Under the pieces are notes generated by a model. It was not told the DNA's origin. It was given only the letters and a program-made list of their open reading frames with translations, and did no database searches. The position numbers and the translations under genes are program-made. From Amoebidium appalachense (lineage: Eukaryota; Ichthyosporea), in the NCBI GenBank assembly GCA_963693365.1, contig CAVNZM010000015.1:2294001-2358000 (forward strand): a stretch of 64,000 nucleotides of DNA, given 5' to 3'. Positions within the stretch are counted from its first letter, which is position 1. Every line of letters starts with the position of its first letter. Shown piece after piece: positions 22,280-34,205 of this stretch.

Positions 22280-24456
22280 GGCTGCAACTCAGTGCTGGCC
22301 TGGCTAACACACTGCTCAAGGTGCCTGTGTGTATCCGCCACACAGCGACACAGTCACGATTATAGCGCAGCAAACTTCACAAACACCTGTGCCTGAAGCT
22401 CAGTGGCAACAACTGCCCAGCACAGCACAGCGGGCCCGGCCGGCGGCCGCCCTGGCAACCCAGACCAGCAGCCAATGTCAAGACGCCCTGCTGTTACGCA
22501 AACGATCTGGAATGCAGATCCGGTGTGCCGCCCGGACAAAGCACAAGTCCCTGCGGCCTCCCTTTTTTTTTTTTTTTTTTTTTTTGTTGTTGGAGCACAG
22601 GTAGTAGTGCCCGGCCACTTACGTAAGCCAGCGGGTATAAAGCCATGGAGACTATTTCTGGGCTGAGTCTCCGAGAGAGCCTCCGAGTCTCCGGCCCAAC
22701 TCTCGAGGCAGGCAGCCGGGCGTTCCCGACTCTTTCGGCCAGGCACCTATGTATTGACCTACGCGGCACACCTGCACATGCAGGCACGTGCATACACAAA
22801 TGCCGCGTAGAAGCGCATATGTGATGACTTGAATCATGTACATTGCACACACCTGGCATACCCGCTGCAAACCATGTCTGCAACATCATGCAGGAAAGGG
22901 AAATACACGTATGATACTGCACCCCAGAAGGTCGAGCAGAACACGAGCGAACATGGGCGAGTTTACCCTGCCGGAGTCCGAGAAAGGCAGGCAAGGCGGC
23001 AGGAGAAGCTGAAGCAATCAAGCGATAACATGACTCGGTGTGGAGGGCAGCATTGAACAGTGCCGGGGAGGGGAGGGGGGGGCGGGGGAGGGGAGGAGGG
23101 GAGGGGGGACAGTGCCGCGAAGACCTGCACATATGCGGCACCTTGATGGGCCACTGTTGCTTGCAGGGTGCACACGGGCAGGGGTGGGGCCTGGTGTGCC
23201 CGCGGAGGGCTGCAGAAGTGTCGCCAAAAGGGCCTGCATGGTTGTGCACCTGTGACTGGCTGCAGCCTAGCACATAGCACGACTCAGTGACATGGCTTGC
23301 AGTACCGTGGCCGTGCAGCCAGCTCGTGCAGCCACAGGTGTACACTGATGAATCTAAAAAAAAAGACATGGTACCATAAATAGACAAAGCTAACAATTGA
23401 AAACTTCATCAACACGACACAGCCTTGAGACGCCTTAGTGCCAACATAGATCCCAAGCCACTGTAGGTGGGCATGCCTTGATGGGGGAGAGTAACCCAAA
23501 AGACGGCCGTATGCCCGTATATGGAAAAAAAAAAGTCAGTGCCCTCGCTTCAGTGCCCTTAATGGCAGCGACCACGACTGGGGCCCTCGGACCACATGAT
23601 TGGTGATGGCACATCCATGTACATCAGAGCTAGGCTAGAGCCGAGTGCTAGCTGCAAGTCAGGAATTTTCAGGTTCCCACGTGCAAGTTCGTCTCTTGTT
23701 CTGAAGTCAAGTCAAGAACACGAGCAACCAAATTTCGAACGAACCCGCCCAGCCGACTACTACGAATAGAAGTGGTAGTCCGAGCAGTTCAGGATATTAT
23801 TTCAGACGAGGAGGAGTTGTGAGTTTTCCGAGCCGTTATGTCAAGAATATCAACTAAACGCATCCGACAGCACTTGACAAAAAAAAAAAAATTAACCGAG
23901 ACACGCGCACTGTAGAGACTGGCACGTGACACACAACATCATTTGAGTCTTTGTCTTCTGTGAATAGAGTTGGTTGCTTGGTTCCCACACAGAGACAAGC
24001 CAAGGTTTGCTGACTGTAGCTGACTCAAGCACACACTAGAGTTAAGAGGCACCAATAAGACAGAGAAAGTTAAACATATGTCCACCGTACTCATAGGCAA
24101 TGATATTACGACATGAACTAGGGCAGCATGACAAACAGAGACAGCTGCAAACACGAGCGCCACAAGAGCCCAAGACTATTGTACAAGGCACAGCGTTTGT
24201 TGGTCATTTTCTGGTCAACACAGTTTCCGGTGTTTGAAGATAAACAAGTAACGCCCTTTATTTAATGGTGTAGTGAGCAAGTAGTGCTCTTTATTTGAGA
24301 GCTAACGTGCAGCCAGTGCACTTACAGTCGCTGTTTTTATAAGCGAGTATTATCGTGTGTGCTGTGCATGTGCGCATTCATAATCGTTACTTATGCATTT
24401 AGAACCATGTAGTGTGGTGATTTGCCTGTCTTCCTACGTGTGTGCTACTGTGCCCG
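22280..24456. other. intergenic, no gene seen
   Basis: Contains a T-run (22562-22585), a G-rich tract (about 23065-23110) and ordinary-complexity sequence of falling GC. No frame shows family similarity or coherent splicing. It includes the upstream region of YIPF and the 3' flank of the gene ending at 24457. Confidence 0.55.
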
Positions 24457-24981
24457 TCAGTCCACGGACCAGTCCACGTCCATGTCTATGTGTGCACTAT
24501 TGTTCTCTGCCCTGTGCTCTGTCTCCTCCTCCTCCCCACTGGGTCCAGCCAGAGGCAGGGGCCAGTGTAGCCAGGGCTGAGCCAGCAGCCCACTGACGGG
24601 GGGCAGGTCCACAGGCGCACTGACTGGGGGCACGGCCACAGGGGCAGGTGTGAGCCTGGGCACGTAGGGCACAAGCTGCATCAGCCGTGCGTCTACAGTC
24701 TCTACCTGGGTGCTTGCAGTTTCAGTAACAGGCGTGGCTGGCGGAGAGGATGGGGCCGGGGGAGGGGAGGGCACAAGGGTTAAAAAAGAGGATACGTGCA
24801 CGCGCTTGGGCGAGGGGCCCCACTGGTCGTCGTCGTGTTGGCGCTTAAGGGCCGCGCGGGGCAGCTCGGTTACTCTGGGTGTGGCCCAGCACTGCCGCTT
24901 GGCAGCTGAATAGGGCTCCTCATCCTCGTGTGGCCGCTTAAGGGTGCTGTAGAGATCCATGGGCGACACAAACGGTGCCAT
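24457..24981 (-). CDS. unrecognised Ser/Pro-rich, probably nuclear protein
   Basis: Single-exon frame of 174 aa from ATG (24981) to TGA. The N-terminus has two similar basic modules, TLKRPHEDEEPYSAAKRQ and ALKRQHDDDQWGPSPKRVH, each a bipartite LKR...KR nuclear-localisation-like motif with acidic filler. A Pro-rich middle follows (VPSPPPAPSSPP, PAPVAVPPVSAPVDLPPVS), and the acidic end DMDVDWSVD looks like a small activation-type tail. The start faintly recalls akirin (TLKR...SPKR), but the conserved akirin C-terminal helix is absent, so I do not name it. Codon use is GC-rich like the neighbours. A TATA box 340 bases upstream on the same strand supports expression. Function unknown. Confidence 0.6.
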   Translation of the reverse strand: MAPFVSPMDLYSTLKRPHEDEEPYSAAKRQCWATPRVTELPRAALKRQHDDDQWGPSPKRVHVSSFLTLVPSPPPAPSSPPATPVTETASTQVETVDARLMQLVPYVPRLTPAPVAVPPVSAPVDLPPVSGLLAQPWLHWPLPLAGPSGEEEETEHRAENNSAHIDMDVDWSVD

Positions 24982-25326
24982 GTTGCGCACAAAAGTAGAG
25001 TGGTGGGAATAAACGTCTATATGTTAATAAAAAATCTTTATGCACGGCCGTGCAGACAGTGGTGGCAGGGTGTTGCAACAACTGAGGGGCAGCGCAAAGG
25101 AAACTTTATGAGAAAAAAAACGGTGGCAAACCGGGGCAAAGCGAGGATGTGTGTGCCTAGCTGGCAGAGTAAGCTATGTCTAACCGTCAGTGCACAAAAA
25201 CTAAATAAAACAGTGTATCTACCTTGCCTGTCTGAGAATCAGCACTACTAACATGGTATACAGCGAAAGTACGCCAGGCTCTATTTGACTTTTGATCGAT
25301 GTGAAGGTGACATCGCCCCCGGCCGC

Positions 25327-25334
25327 CTTTTATA
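25327..25334 (-). promoter_or_regulatory. TATA box (TATAAAAG) for the gene at 24457-24981
   Basis: On the minus strand the sequence is GCCGCCTATAAAAGGCGGCC, a consensus TATA element inside GC-rich inverted flanks. It would place transcription start near 25297 and give a 5' UTR of about 300 bases. The orientation matches the minus-strand gene downstream. Confidence 0.55.
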
Positions 25335-25401
25335 GGCGGCGGAGCCTGTGGATGGTTCCGGAATGTTACCGTGACGTCACAGTCGAGCCGAATGGTCGCC
25401 A

Positions 25402-25430
25402 GTGATTGGCCAGCCAATCCGCCAATCGCA
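25402..25430. promoter_or_regulatory. cluster of CCAAT/ATTGG boxes
   Basis: One ATTGG and two CCAAT pentamers occur within about 30 bases, 70-100 bases upstream of the TATA box, the usual position for NF-Y-type sites. Binding is inferred only from sequence. Confidence 0.45.
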
Positions 25431-25434
25431 TGCC

Positions 25435-26769
25435 GCCAGTCATCGCATCTGTTGTGCAACCAATGTACACGAAGCCAAGGCCAGATGGATATTGATTCAT
25501 GCACGAAAATAAAAAAGTACAGCATAATGTGAATGTAAGAGTGAAATGTGTACAGGCAATCATGACTAAATATGAACAGCTGCAGCTCATTAGGTGTAAC
25601 TTGTTGGGATAAAAGTACTGTGTAAAACCCTGTGATTTATCTATGTATGTACGTCGCACTCGGGTGGAAGTGCTATCGCAGGTCATGCAATACATTACAC
25701 AGGTACTGCTCACAAAGTTAACTACTGTAGCTACGCGTACGCACTGCTGTTGCCAGTCTGTTGTGTTGGTCTAGCTCAGCTACGAGTGAGCTCCATGGGT
25801 GCCGGTAGAGCACACATGCAGGTCGATATAATTTGTAAACAGCACCTTACTGGGCTAACGCATATGGCTTTAATTACCAATGATCCTGCTAGCCGGGTCC
25901 GCCATTGTAAAATAGCGCGTAACAATTGCAAGTCGTCTTTGTTGGTGTCCACTGCGTCGCGCGCTGTGTGTGTGTGTGTGTGTGTGCACGTGCTGTGTGT
26001 GTCACGGTGTGGTGTGTGTGTGCGCGCGCGCTTGCGGGCGTACGGCGTCGCGTGTGCGTGCGGCTGCGCATGCGCCTGTGTACACGTGTGCGTGTGTGAG
26101 CGCGCGTGTGCTTAGATATATACAAGGGGGTCCGGCTCGCGCGCGCAGCGCGCTCGCAGGCTGGTTGTGGAGGGAGATGTGGGGAGCTGATGTTTCCAAG
26201 GGTCGAAGTCACAGCCCCCGCCCCCCCCCCCCCCCCCCCCCCCCGCCCCCTCGAGACCCCCTCCCCTCTCTTTTCTTCTTCTCCCCCCCCCCCCCCTCCT
26301 CCTCCTCTCCCTCTTGCGCTTCCCCCCGAGCTCGAGATGGGGCAAAGATGCCCCCCACCCCCGCCCCCTCTCCCTTTGTCCCTCCCCCCCCCCCCCTCCC
26401 CCCCTGCCCCCTTTTTTGCCCCCCCCCCCCTCCCCTTTAAATTTCTCCCTTCCCCTCCCCCCCCCCCCCTCTCCCCCCCCCCCCCCCCCCCCATTCAAGG
26501 ATTTATTTGGGCATAGCAACTTGTTCAACAGTTATCAACAATGTATTTGGGCGTAGCATGCTAGGCATGCTTGGTATTGCAGTCACAACATTTTATATCA
26601 CATGGCTTTGACTTTCATTCTAAAACCCCCTGCCCCTCCCCCCCCTCCCCCCCCCCCCCCCCGGCATTGCAGTCAGAACAGTTTCAAATAACATGGCTTT
26701 AGGGCCCTTAACTCTCATTGTAAAACCCCCTTCCCCCCCCCCCCCCCCCTGGCCCTGCCTCCCACTAGC
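25435..26769. other. gene-less region ending in C-tract cluster
   Basis: No gene. TG/TGCG-rich sequence at 25964-26110 is followed by dense C-tracts with CTC/CCT interruptions from 26217 to 26495, and two further C-tracts at about 26637-26662 and 26731-26750. The last two sit in imperfect copies of one ~90-bp segment (GCATTGCAGTCA... and CATGGCTTT are shared near 26570-26640 and 26663-26735). Confidence 0.6.
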
Positions 26770-27318
26770 TTCCTGCGGCCACAGAATGGAAACAGTCACG
26801 TAGTTGAAGAGAACGTGGTGTGCTAATATTAGAGAAGCAAGGCAATGGCCCAAGGCAACATAAAGCTGACCGTGAGAAAACACAGGGGATCGAAGGTCAA
26901 CACCACATGCATCTAAAGTCTGGCCTTGAGCCTTGTTGATGGTAGTCGCATAGCACACGCGAAGTGGGTACTGCCGGCGGCTGATGGATGTGCCTTTCAT
27001 GACTTGAAGTTGAAAATTGATTCTTGGGATAAGGACAGTAGTGGTGCCACCTGTTAAATCTGTCACGCGCTCACACAAAAGGTAATGTTCATGGCAACCA
27101 CGAATGATGAGCTTTGTGCCGTTCACGAGTTGGTCATGAACTGAAAGATTACGCATGAGCATGACAACAGTTCCTATCTTAAGGTGCTTAAAAGAAATCT
27201 TGTGATCTGGGATGCCAGGAGCAGAGGCGCATGAAATCGTCGGTAAAAACTTCAGCCCCGACTGGCCAGATGTGTACGTCTGATCTGTCTCCCCCGGACA
27301 AAGGAACCGTCCCCCTCT
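26770..27318 (-). pseudogene. Helitron-type Pif1 helicase, C-terminal remnant
   Basis: The minus-strand frame reads CPGETDQTYTSGQS, then IPDHKISFKHLKIGTVVMLM, RNLSVHDQLVNGTKLIIRG, then FQLQVMKGTSISRRQYPLRV, CYATTINKAQGQTLDACGVD and LRSPVFSHGQLYVALGHC. This is the C-terminal part of the Pif1-like helicase carried by Helitron rolling-circle transposons: the LkxGxxVMLxRNL motif, then NGTRLI, then TINKAQGQT (helicase motif V/VI region), then GQLYVALSR. The usual SR of the last motif is GH here. Walker motifs and the Rep domain are missing, and the frame ends in a C-tract. An old, truncated transposon copy. Confidence 0.8.
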
Positions 27319-27629
27319 GACATACTTTTACTGGCAATAATTTTTGTTATTTAGTATCTGGTTTTGGAATTCACCTTGGCAAAGTATAGCCACCATATGT
27401 GGAGTACGAATTTCCATCCTCAGGCTGACCGTGACTGGTGACAGTGCACGTGATTCCAGATCAGCCAAACATTCATATATTTTGTCTTATTTTGATATGG
27501 CAAGTTCGAGCTCAACAATGTTAAGTTGGCAAGTTGATACACGTTGATGTTGGAAAGTTCGTCAACGAACTCAGCGCACCATACGTACACGTCAACACAG
27601 TCTGTGTGTTGGAAACGTGTGTTAATGCC

Positions 27630-27969
27630 CCCCCCCCCCCCCCCCCCCCCCCTTTCCCCCCCCCCCCCACCACCGTTTACCCCTGTGTCACACTAAACAC
27701 ACATGCACAGATTCATGTAGCTTCAACGCGCTTTACTCATAGGTGCAAAAAAAGCCCTGGGGCCTCCCCCTGCTGCCCTGGCCCCACCCCCCTTCCATAC
27801 CCCATCCCTAAAAAAAAAAAAAAAAAAAAAAAAAAGGGTTGGTCACGTTCTCCTTCCCCCGCCCCCCCCCCCCCCCCTCCCCCCCCCCCCCCCCCTCCCC
27901 CCTCCCCCCCCCTCCCCCCCTCCCCCCCCCCCCCTCCCCCCCCCCTCCCCCCCCCCCCCCCCCCCAAAA

Positions 27970-28006
<37 letters not shown>

Positions 28007-28412
28007 GGCACACACCCTGGTCCCTGCCGTGGTCGACTTTCCGTCCCCCCCCCCCCCCCCCCCCCCCCCTCCCCCCCCCCCCCCCCCCCCCCCCCCGCTC
28101 CCTGCCCCAGCCCCCCCCTCCCCCAAGTCTCCACCCCCCCCCCCCCTCTCCCCCCGGCCCCCCTCTTCCCCCCCGGCCGCCCCCCCATCTCTCCCCCTCC
28201 CCTTCCCAATGCTGAACCGCGTGGCCTGCCCCCTGTCCCCCCCCCCCCCCCCCCAGCCTTTCCAACCCCCCCCCCCCCCCCCCCAGTCCCCTTACCCCCC
28301 CCCCCTCCCCCCCCCCCCCCCCCCCCCCCGGGGCTCCCCCCCACCCCCCTCGGCCCGCAGTCTCCCCCCCCCCCCCCCCCCCCCCCCTCCTCCCTCCCCC
28401 TTTCCCTTTCCA
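27630..28412. repeat. dense C-tract/A-tract low-complexity block
   Basis: About 0.8 kb is made almost only of C-tracts of 10-30 bases with single T or A interruptions. Two A-runs of about 25 bases occur (27810-27834, 27966-27986), the second followed by four AAAAG steps. Both strands give long proline or glycine frames (up to 314 codons) with no biological support. The C-strand could form i-motifs and the G-strand quadruplexes. Confidence 0.9.
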
Positions 28413-28470
28413 ACGGCTGCGGCCCACCGTGATCGTAAGTCGCGATCGGCGGCCAGGGCGGCCCCGACAT

Positions 28471-28761
28471 TTACATGATTTCATGCCCCGTCACATCCCA
28501 GACCAGCATGATAGGCGTACGCCGTTTCAGATTATAGCGCTGAAGTGTTTTATTGACCCGGCTTCGAAAGTCCGCACTTGTGCCATGAGGTTTGAAATTG
28601 AGATCGTGGCACGCGATTACACACATTTCTTGGGCCGGATGCCGCACTAACAGAACACATTTTTTTCCGACAAATTTTGTCCGAGGGTCGCTTACGTGTA
28701 TGGTGCTATGGTGCGTTGTACAAGCCTCACCCTCAAAGTCTGTCACCCGGGCCACATACAC
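28471..28761 (-). other. possible fragment of an unrecognised coding sequence
   Basis: An open stretch of 96 codons of normal amino-acid composition (YVARVTDFEGEACTTHHST ... LVWDVTGHEIM) lies between the C-tract block and THOC2. It has no ATG at its left end and no family match that I can see. It may be another piece of the degraded mobile DNA next to the helicase remnant, or an exon. Confidence 0.25.
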
Positions 28762-29391
28762 TCATGGCACCATGCTCTGCACATACTTTTCGGGTGCACC
28801 CACCATGTTCCGACGGTGGCAACTTCAACTGACCGCGCATCGTGGAACACAGTCCGCGTTACCAATCAATTCCGCCCAACATAACCAAACATGGCTAGTA
28901 GGGGCAGGTCGGTGTTGTCACAGAGCCAATCCGTATCCAGAATCGGGCCATTCCAGCATACCACGCCGTGACACCACTTGAGCATTTGGACAAGGTAGGC
29001 TTATGTGGATGTTAAAAATTAGCACTCGAACAACATCATCAATACGAGTGCCTGCCCATGTGCATGGAGCACTTCCATGAACCCATGAACCATTGCACAC
29101 GTGTCAAGCTTGAACATGTACATTGAAAATGCGGGGCCGCACATGTACAAATATGCAACGGCCATGGGCAGCCAGCCTATTACTATGACGGCATATCTCG
29201 CCGCAAGGCCTCTTTCATCCATGCACATATGCAGCCTGCTGTTGCCCGGGCTGCAGCACCGCAACCACCCCGATGGCCTTGATGCCAGATGGCACCTCAT
29301 ACCCACACTGACATGGCAGCCCCCCATGCCCTCATGCTGTAAGATGCTACCACGGTGTGCCTGCACCGTGCGTTTTATTTGGGTCCTGGAC

Positions 29392-29844
29392 CTAGTGGCG
29401 GCCGGTGCGTGGGCGGGCGGCAGAGCTGCTGCGGTCCCTGTCTCTGCGGTCCTCTCTCTGGCCCTTTGGTTCCCTGTCCTCCCTCTGCATCTTGGGCTCT
29501 CGGTCTTCTCTCTGTGCCTTGGGCTCTTTGCTACGGAGTCGCTCCTCACCCCGCTCCACCTCCCGCTGCCGGCTGTCCCTGTCCCCCATGTCCCTTCGTG
29601 CCTCCCTCTCTGCCTCTTTGCGTGCCTCTCTGTCGTTCTCCTTGCGGCCCTCCCTGTCCCGTGATGGTGGTGGCGGAGTGGGTGCTGTGCTGTTGCTGCG
29701 GCTGCCCCTGGCCTTGCCCTGCCCCTGCTCCCATGAGCCCCATTCCCCTCCTCCGTCCATCCCGGGTGGCATCTGTGCACTCACCTTGCGCTCACTGTCG
29801 TCTGCGCTCTTGCGTGACGCTGTCCACACAAGTCAGCATCCCCT

Positions 29845-29876
<32 letters not shown>

Positions 29877-32800
29877 CCCCTCCCCTCTCCCTCCCTCCCC
29901 GCTAACCCACCTCTGTCCAGATCTGGGTCATCATCCTCCCGCTTGCGTTTTGGCTCACGGTCCTCCTCCTTGTCCTCCCCAATGCGCTCCTGCCTCCACC
30001 CATCAGCACACACACACAAACCTTGCAGCCAAGACTAATCTTCCCTGCTTCCCCCCCCCCCCCCCCCCCCCCCCCCAATAGGCACACATGCATATACCTT
30101 GCGTTTGCTGCGCTTCTCCTCTCGGTCAGGTTTGTCTTTTAGCTCACCCTGTCCCCCCCCCCAGTCAGCCAGCCACCCAGCAAGGGCCCACAACCACCCA
30201 GCACCCAACCAGTGCCCACCACCCCACCCAGCACCCACCTTGCCATGGTCGGCCTTTTCTACTCGCCGCCGCTTGGCATCTGCCCCCATGCCTCTGTCAG
30301 CATCCAACCTCCCCCCCCCCCCCCCCCCCCCCCCCCCCCAGTAGGCACATGCCCCTGTCGTGGTCCATCTCTGGCGGCTCTGCCTTTCTTGCTGGCTTCT
30401 GTTCGTCCCTGTCCCCCCCATTGCCCTGATCTCCATAGGGCGTGCGGCTGCCATCCGGATCCATCCGGGGGGACCGACCTGGAGATCTGCTGCAATCCGT
30501 CAGCAAAAGACCCGAGCCCCTCCACCCCTCTGGGAAGATAATCCAACACACCTGCTGGGACGGTCATCGCCATGTGGGGCCAGCTCTCCCCTGTTCCCCA
30601 AGTGCCTCGCTCTGAGCCTCTCCCCCCCCCCCCCCCTCTGGGCCATGCCCCCAGCCCACCTGTGTTGGTCTGGGGCGGAGCCACGGTCCTGCCTGCTGGG
30701 CTCGTGGCTGCGGTCTGGGTCCCTGCTGGGTGCCCTGTCTTGGGGGGGTGGGCGGTCGTCTGTGCGGGATGCGGGCCTGTCGCTGTTCTTTTGCTGCCTG
30801 TCTGGCTGCTCCTGGGGGGTGCCTGGCCCCCCCTCACCGGCCTCGCTGCCTGGCGGCTTTGCTGCTGGCCCCGTGTCAGCACATGGCCAGAGCTACATGG
30901 GCCACCATGGGCCAGGGCTGCAGCCACGCACCACCATTGGCTGTGGGGGCTGCAGGGCCGCTGATGGACTGGCTGCGCGATGGCGGTGGGATGTCGCCCT
31001 GCAAAAGCACAAAAAGGGTTAGGGTGGGGATGGGCCAGCAGCAGGGGCCATGGATTGGCATTTGTTTACCTTGAGGATGTAGTGGCCGGGCATGGTGCGG
31101 TACTTCTTGAGGTAGGCCAGCAGGCTCTGGGCCGTGGCCTTGACCAGCTCCTGGTCCTGCAGCGCGCTGACCTTGGCGTCCATGCTGCTGGCCATGCGCT
31201 CGTTGAGCGGGAAGTACTCGGCAATCTGCAAGGGTCAGCACCTGCATGCATGCCCCCACATGCCCCCGCTATGTGCCTACCTCCTTGAGCACCAGCAGGG
31301 TGTTGCGCACCACATAGCTCTCCTTGGCCTCCAGGCTGGCGCTGATGTGCTGTGCCAACAGCCTTGGTCGGCCACACCATACACAACAAACAACACAGCC
31401 TTCAACCCCCCTGCCTGCCTCCCAGCACAAACACACACACACACACTAAACAAAAGCAAAGACCGAGGCACGTACGGGATAAAGGATCTTGTTGTGCCAC
31501 AGGCGGAACAGGCGCATATAGTCGCTGTGGCCGGCCTGCACCGTGCCCACTGCGTCCTTCTTGACCAGCCGCTGCGGCACCACACTGCCCGGTGTGCCCG
31601 CCACCTCCTGCCCAACTGTCAGAACCCCCATGCAACCCCCCATCCCCAGGGCCAGCCACGCACCGCATTGTACAGGGTCTCGCTGGTGTACCAGCTAGTT
31701 GCCATGCCCAGCATGGCCCCCAGGAACCGCCCTGCACCAAAGCCCTACCAGTCAGCACCAACACATCAAGGCCCCCAGTCAGCACCAACATGTCCATCCC
31801 CATCCCCTGCACTTACCGTAGCGCTTTGCCTCAGGGTCAGTGAAGTAGACCAGGCTGGGCCGCACATCTCTGAAGAGCTGCAGGGTTGTCAGTGGCTGCT
31901 GGCTGGTGCGGGGGCCCAGGGGGCATGCAGGGTACCTGGTAGAGGAAGCACACGGTGCTGAAGCCAGGGGTGCGCAGGGCATGCATGGTGCGCACAAACT
32001 CAGCCGCATAGGCGCTGTCCAGAGGGCTGAACATGCGCCGTGGGCCCACACACAGCTCCACAAACGCACTGGCCGCCTCCATGGCCCGCCCTGAGACCCC
32101 CCTCAGTCTTGCACCCCAATAGCCCCCCCATCCCCTGCGGGTGCACACCGTCCTGGATGACGCTGTCTGTGAACCACGTGGGGGCCTCCTTCCTCAGGCG
32201 GCCCATGACTCTCTTCTGGTGCTCCTCGTGCTCCACCATCTGCAAACACTTACTCAGTACACCCCCCCCCCCCCCCCCCTTCTTCCCCCCTGCCTGGCAC
32301 GCACCTCTGCCTTGAGTGCATCGTATGTGGCCTTGGCCTCCCGCTGCTTGCGCCCACCATCCTGCCTCCCCCAGTCAAACTGGGCCCTATGTGCCTACCC
32401 CAGCACCTTGTCAGTCTACGAGCAGGGCCAGGCACGCACCTGGTCCTGAGCCAGCGCATCCAGCTCGGCCTTGAGCCGCTGCAGCCCGGCCTCGTAGCGC
32501 TCCTGTGCTGCATGTCAGAACCATGTGCCAGTGCCCAGCATGCCAGTGCCCAGCCAACCAGTGCCCAGCATGCCAGTGCGCAGCATGCCACGTGCCTTGG
32601 GGCAGTGCAGGTCGTACATGGCCAGGGACCAGCACGTCGTGAACAGCCGTGGCCTGCAAACCCCGTCAGCAACCACCCCTTTTACTCCCCCCCCCCCCCC
32701 CCCACCCTGGCACGCACGTGACCAGGTCCCACTGGCCGGGCCGCATGGCCACCAGGTCTGTGATGGGGCCCATGATGTCGGCCACGGCCTGCGCATATGC

Positions 32801-34161
32801 CTGCAGCCCGCTTAGTGCCTGCCTCACAGCCAGCCACCCCCCTCCCCCTCCCACCCACAGTCACACACCCTCACCTCCGTCTTCATGGTGGGCCCCTTTG
32901 CATCCGTGCTCAGCACTATGTCTCGCTCCTGTCCCCCCCCAGCCCTGCATAAGTCCCAATCCTCCCCCCCTCCTTCCACCCCATTATGCCTCCAGCACCT
33001 TTATTTTGCGGGCAAACACGGGCCTGGATAAGTGGAAGGCCGCATCGTCTGTCAACCCATAGTCCTCTAGCAGCTGCACACAAAGTCAGCAACCCCCTCG
33101 ATAATCAACCCCGCATAGAGGCCCCCCACCCAACTCCCCCCCACCTGCTGCATATCTGGCAGCATGGCCTCATAAGTTTCGCTCTTAGTGTGCAGGCGCA
33201 CAAACTCGGCTAGCTGCATGAAGGCCTCCTGGCACTCGTCCAGGGTGCTGCTGCATGCCACCACGTCCTTTGCTGCAAACTGGTCCTTGGGGTATGTGCG
33301 CCGGGCCCTGGTCTGTGCCAGCGCCAGCAGCGCCGGCACGGCCATGGGGGCCAGGGCATCCTGCAGCTGTGCCGTGGCGCGGTCCAGGTTGCCGGCCTGC
33401 ACGTAGCTGGCCTGGGCCCTGAGGGCCGGCCCACCGGCCATGGCATCCAGCATGTCCGGGCCCATGTTCTCCGTCACCTCCAGCCCGGCCATCTTGGTGA
33501 TCATCTCCCGCAGCACCACAAGCTCCTCCTGCGACCCCTCCCCTATCCGCGCACACACGTACTGCACACCATTCCGTCAGCACCCCACTGTGCCCTCTGC
33601 CTCCCCCCCTCTCACCACCACTACCCACCGTCAGCAGGCCGGCCGTCTCCACGTTTGGATAGCGCCGCAGGAATGTGGCTGCAAGAACCGCCATGCCTGC
33701 AGTTCAAGGGGGTCAGTATCTCCCCCGCCCTCCACCCATCCACCCACCCACACCTACTCTTCTGCAGCTGGCTGCGCCTGAATGGGTTGTCCTTGTATGT
33801 GGTGCCCAGCTTGGCCATGGCCTCGACCAGGCAGACTGCAACACCCAGTCAGTGCTGAACCACAGGGGAGGGTGGAGGGGGTGGCAAGGACTAACAGACA
33901 AAGACGTCACGGGCCATGTTAGCCAGCAGGCGGAAGGCATCGACCAGCACCTGGATCCAGTTGTCGAAGTTCTGTGCCCACCGTCAGCACCACCCACCAT
34001 GCTGCCCCCCAGGCCAAGGACACACACGGCCACGGTGTAGCACAAGTAGTCAAACACAGCCCCGGGGTTGCTGTGCGTCAGCTTGCACAGAAACTTGGCT
34101 GCCCCCTTCACGTCCTCCGCCGTCACCCGCCTGCCCTCCCCCCCCCCCCCATTCAGCCCCT

Positions 34162-34205
<44 letters not shown>

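Noticed and set aside
24457-24981. Calling this gene akirin
   Set aside because: Only the TLKR...SPKR pattern fits; the conserved akirin C-terminal helical region is absent.
27534-28478. 314-codon proline-rich plus-strand frame and its glycine-rich antisense partners
   Set aside because: Pure C-tract artefact; no homology or splice support.
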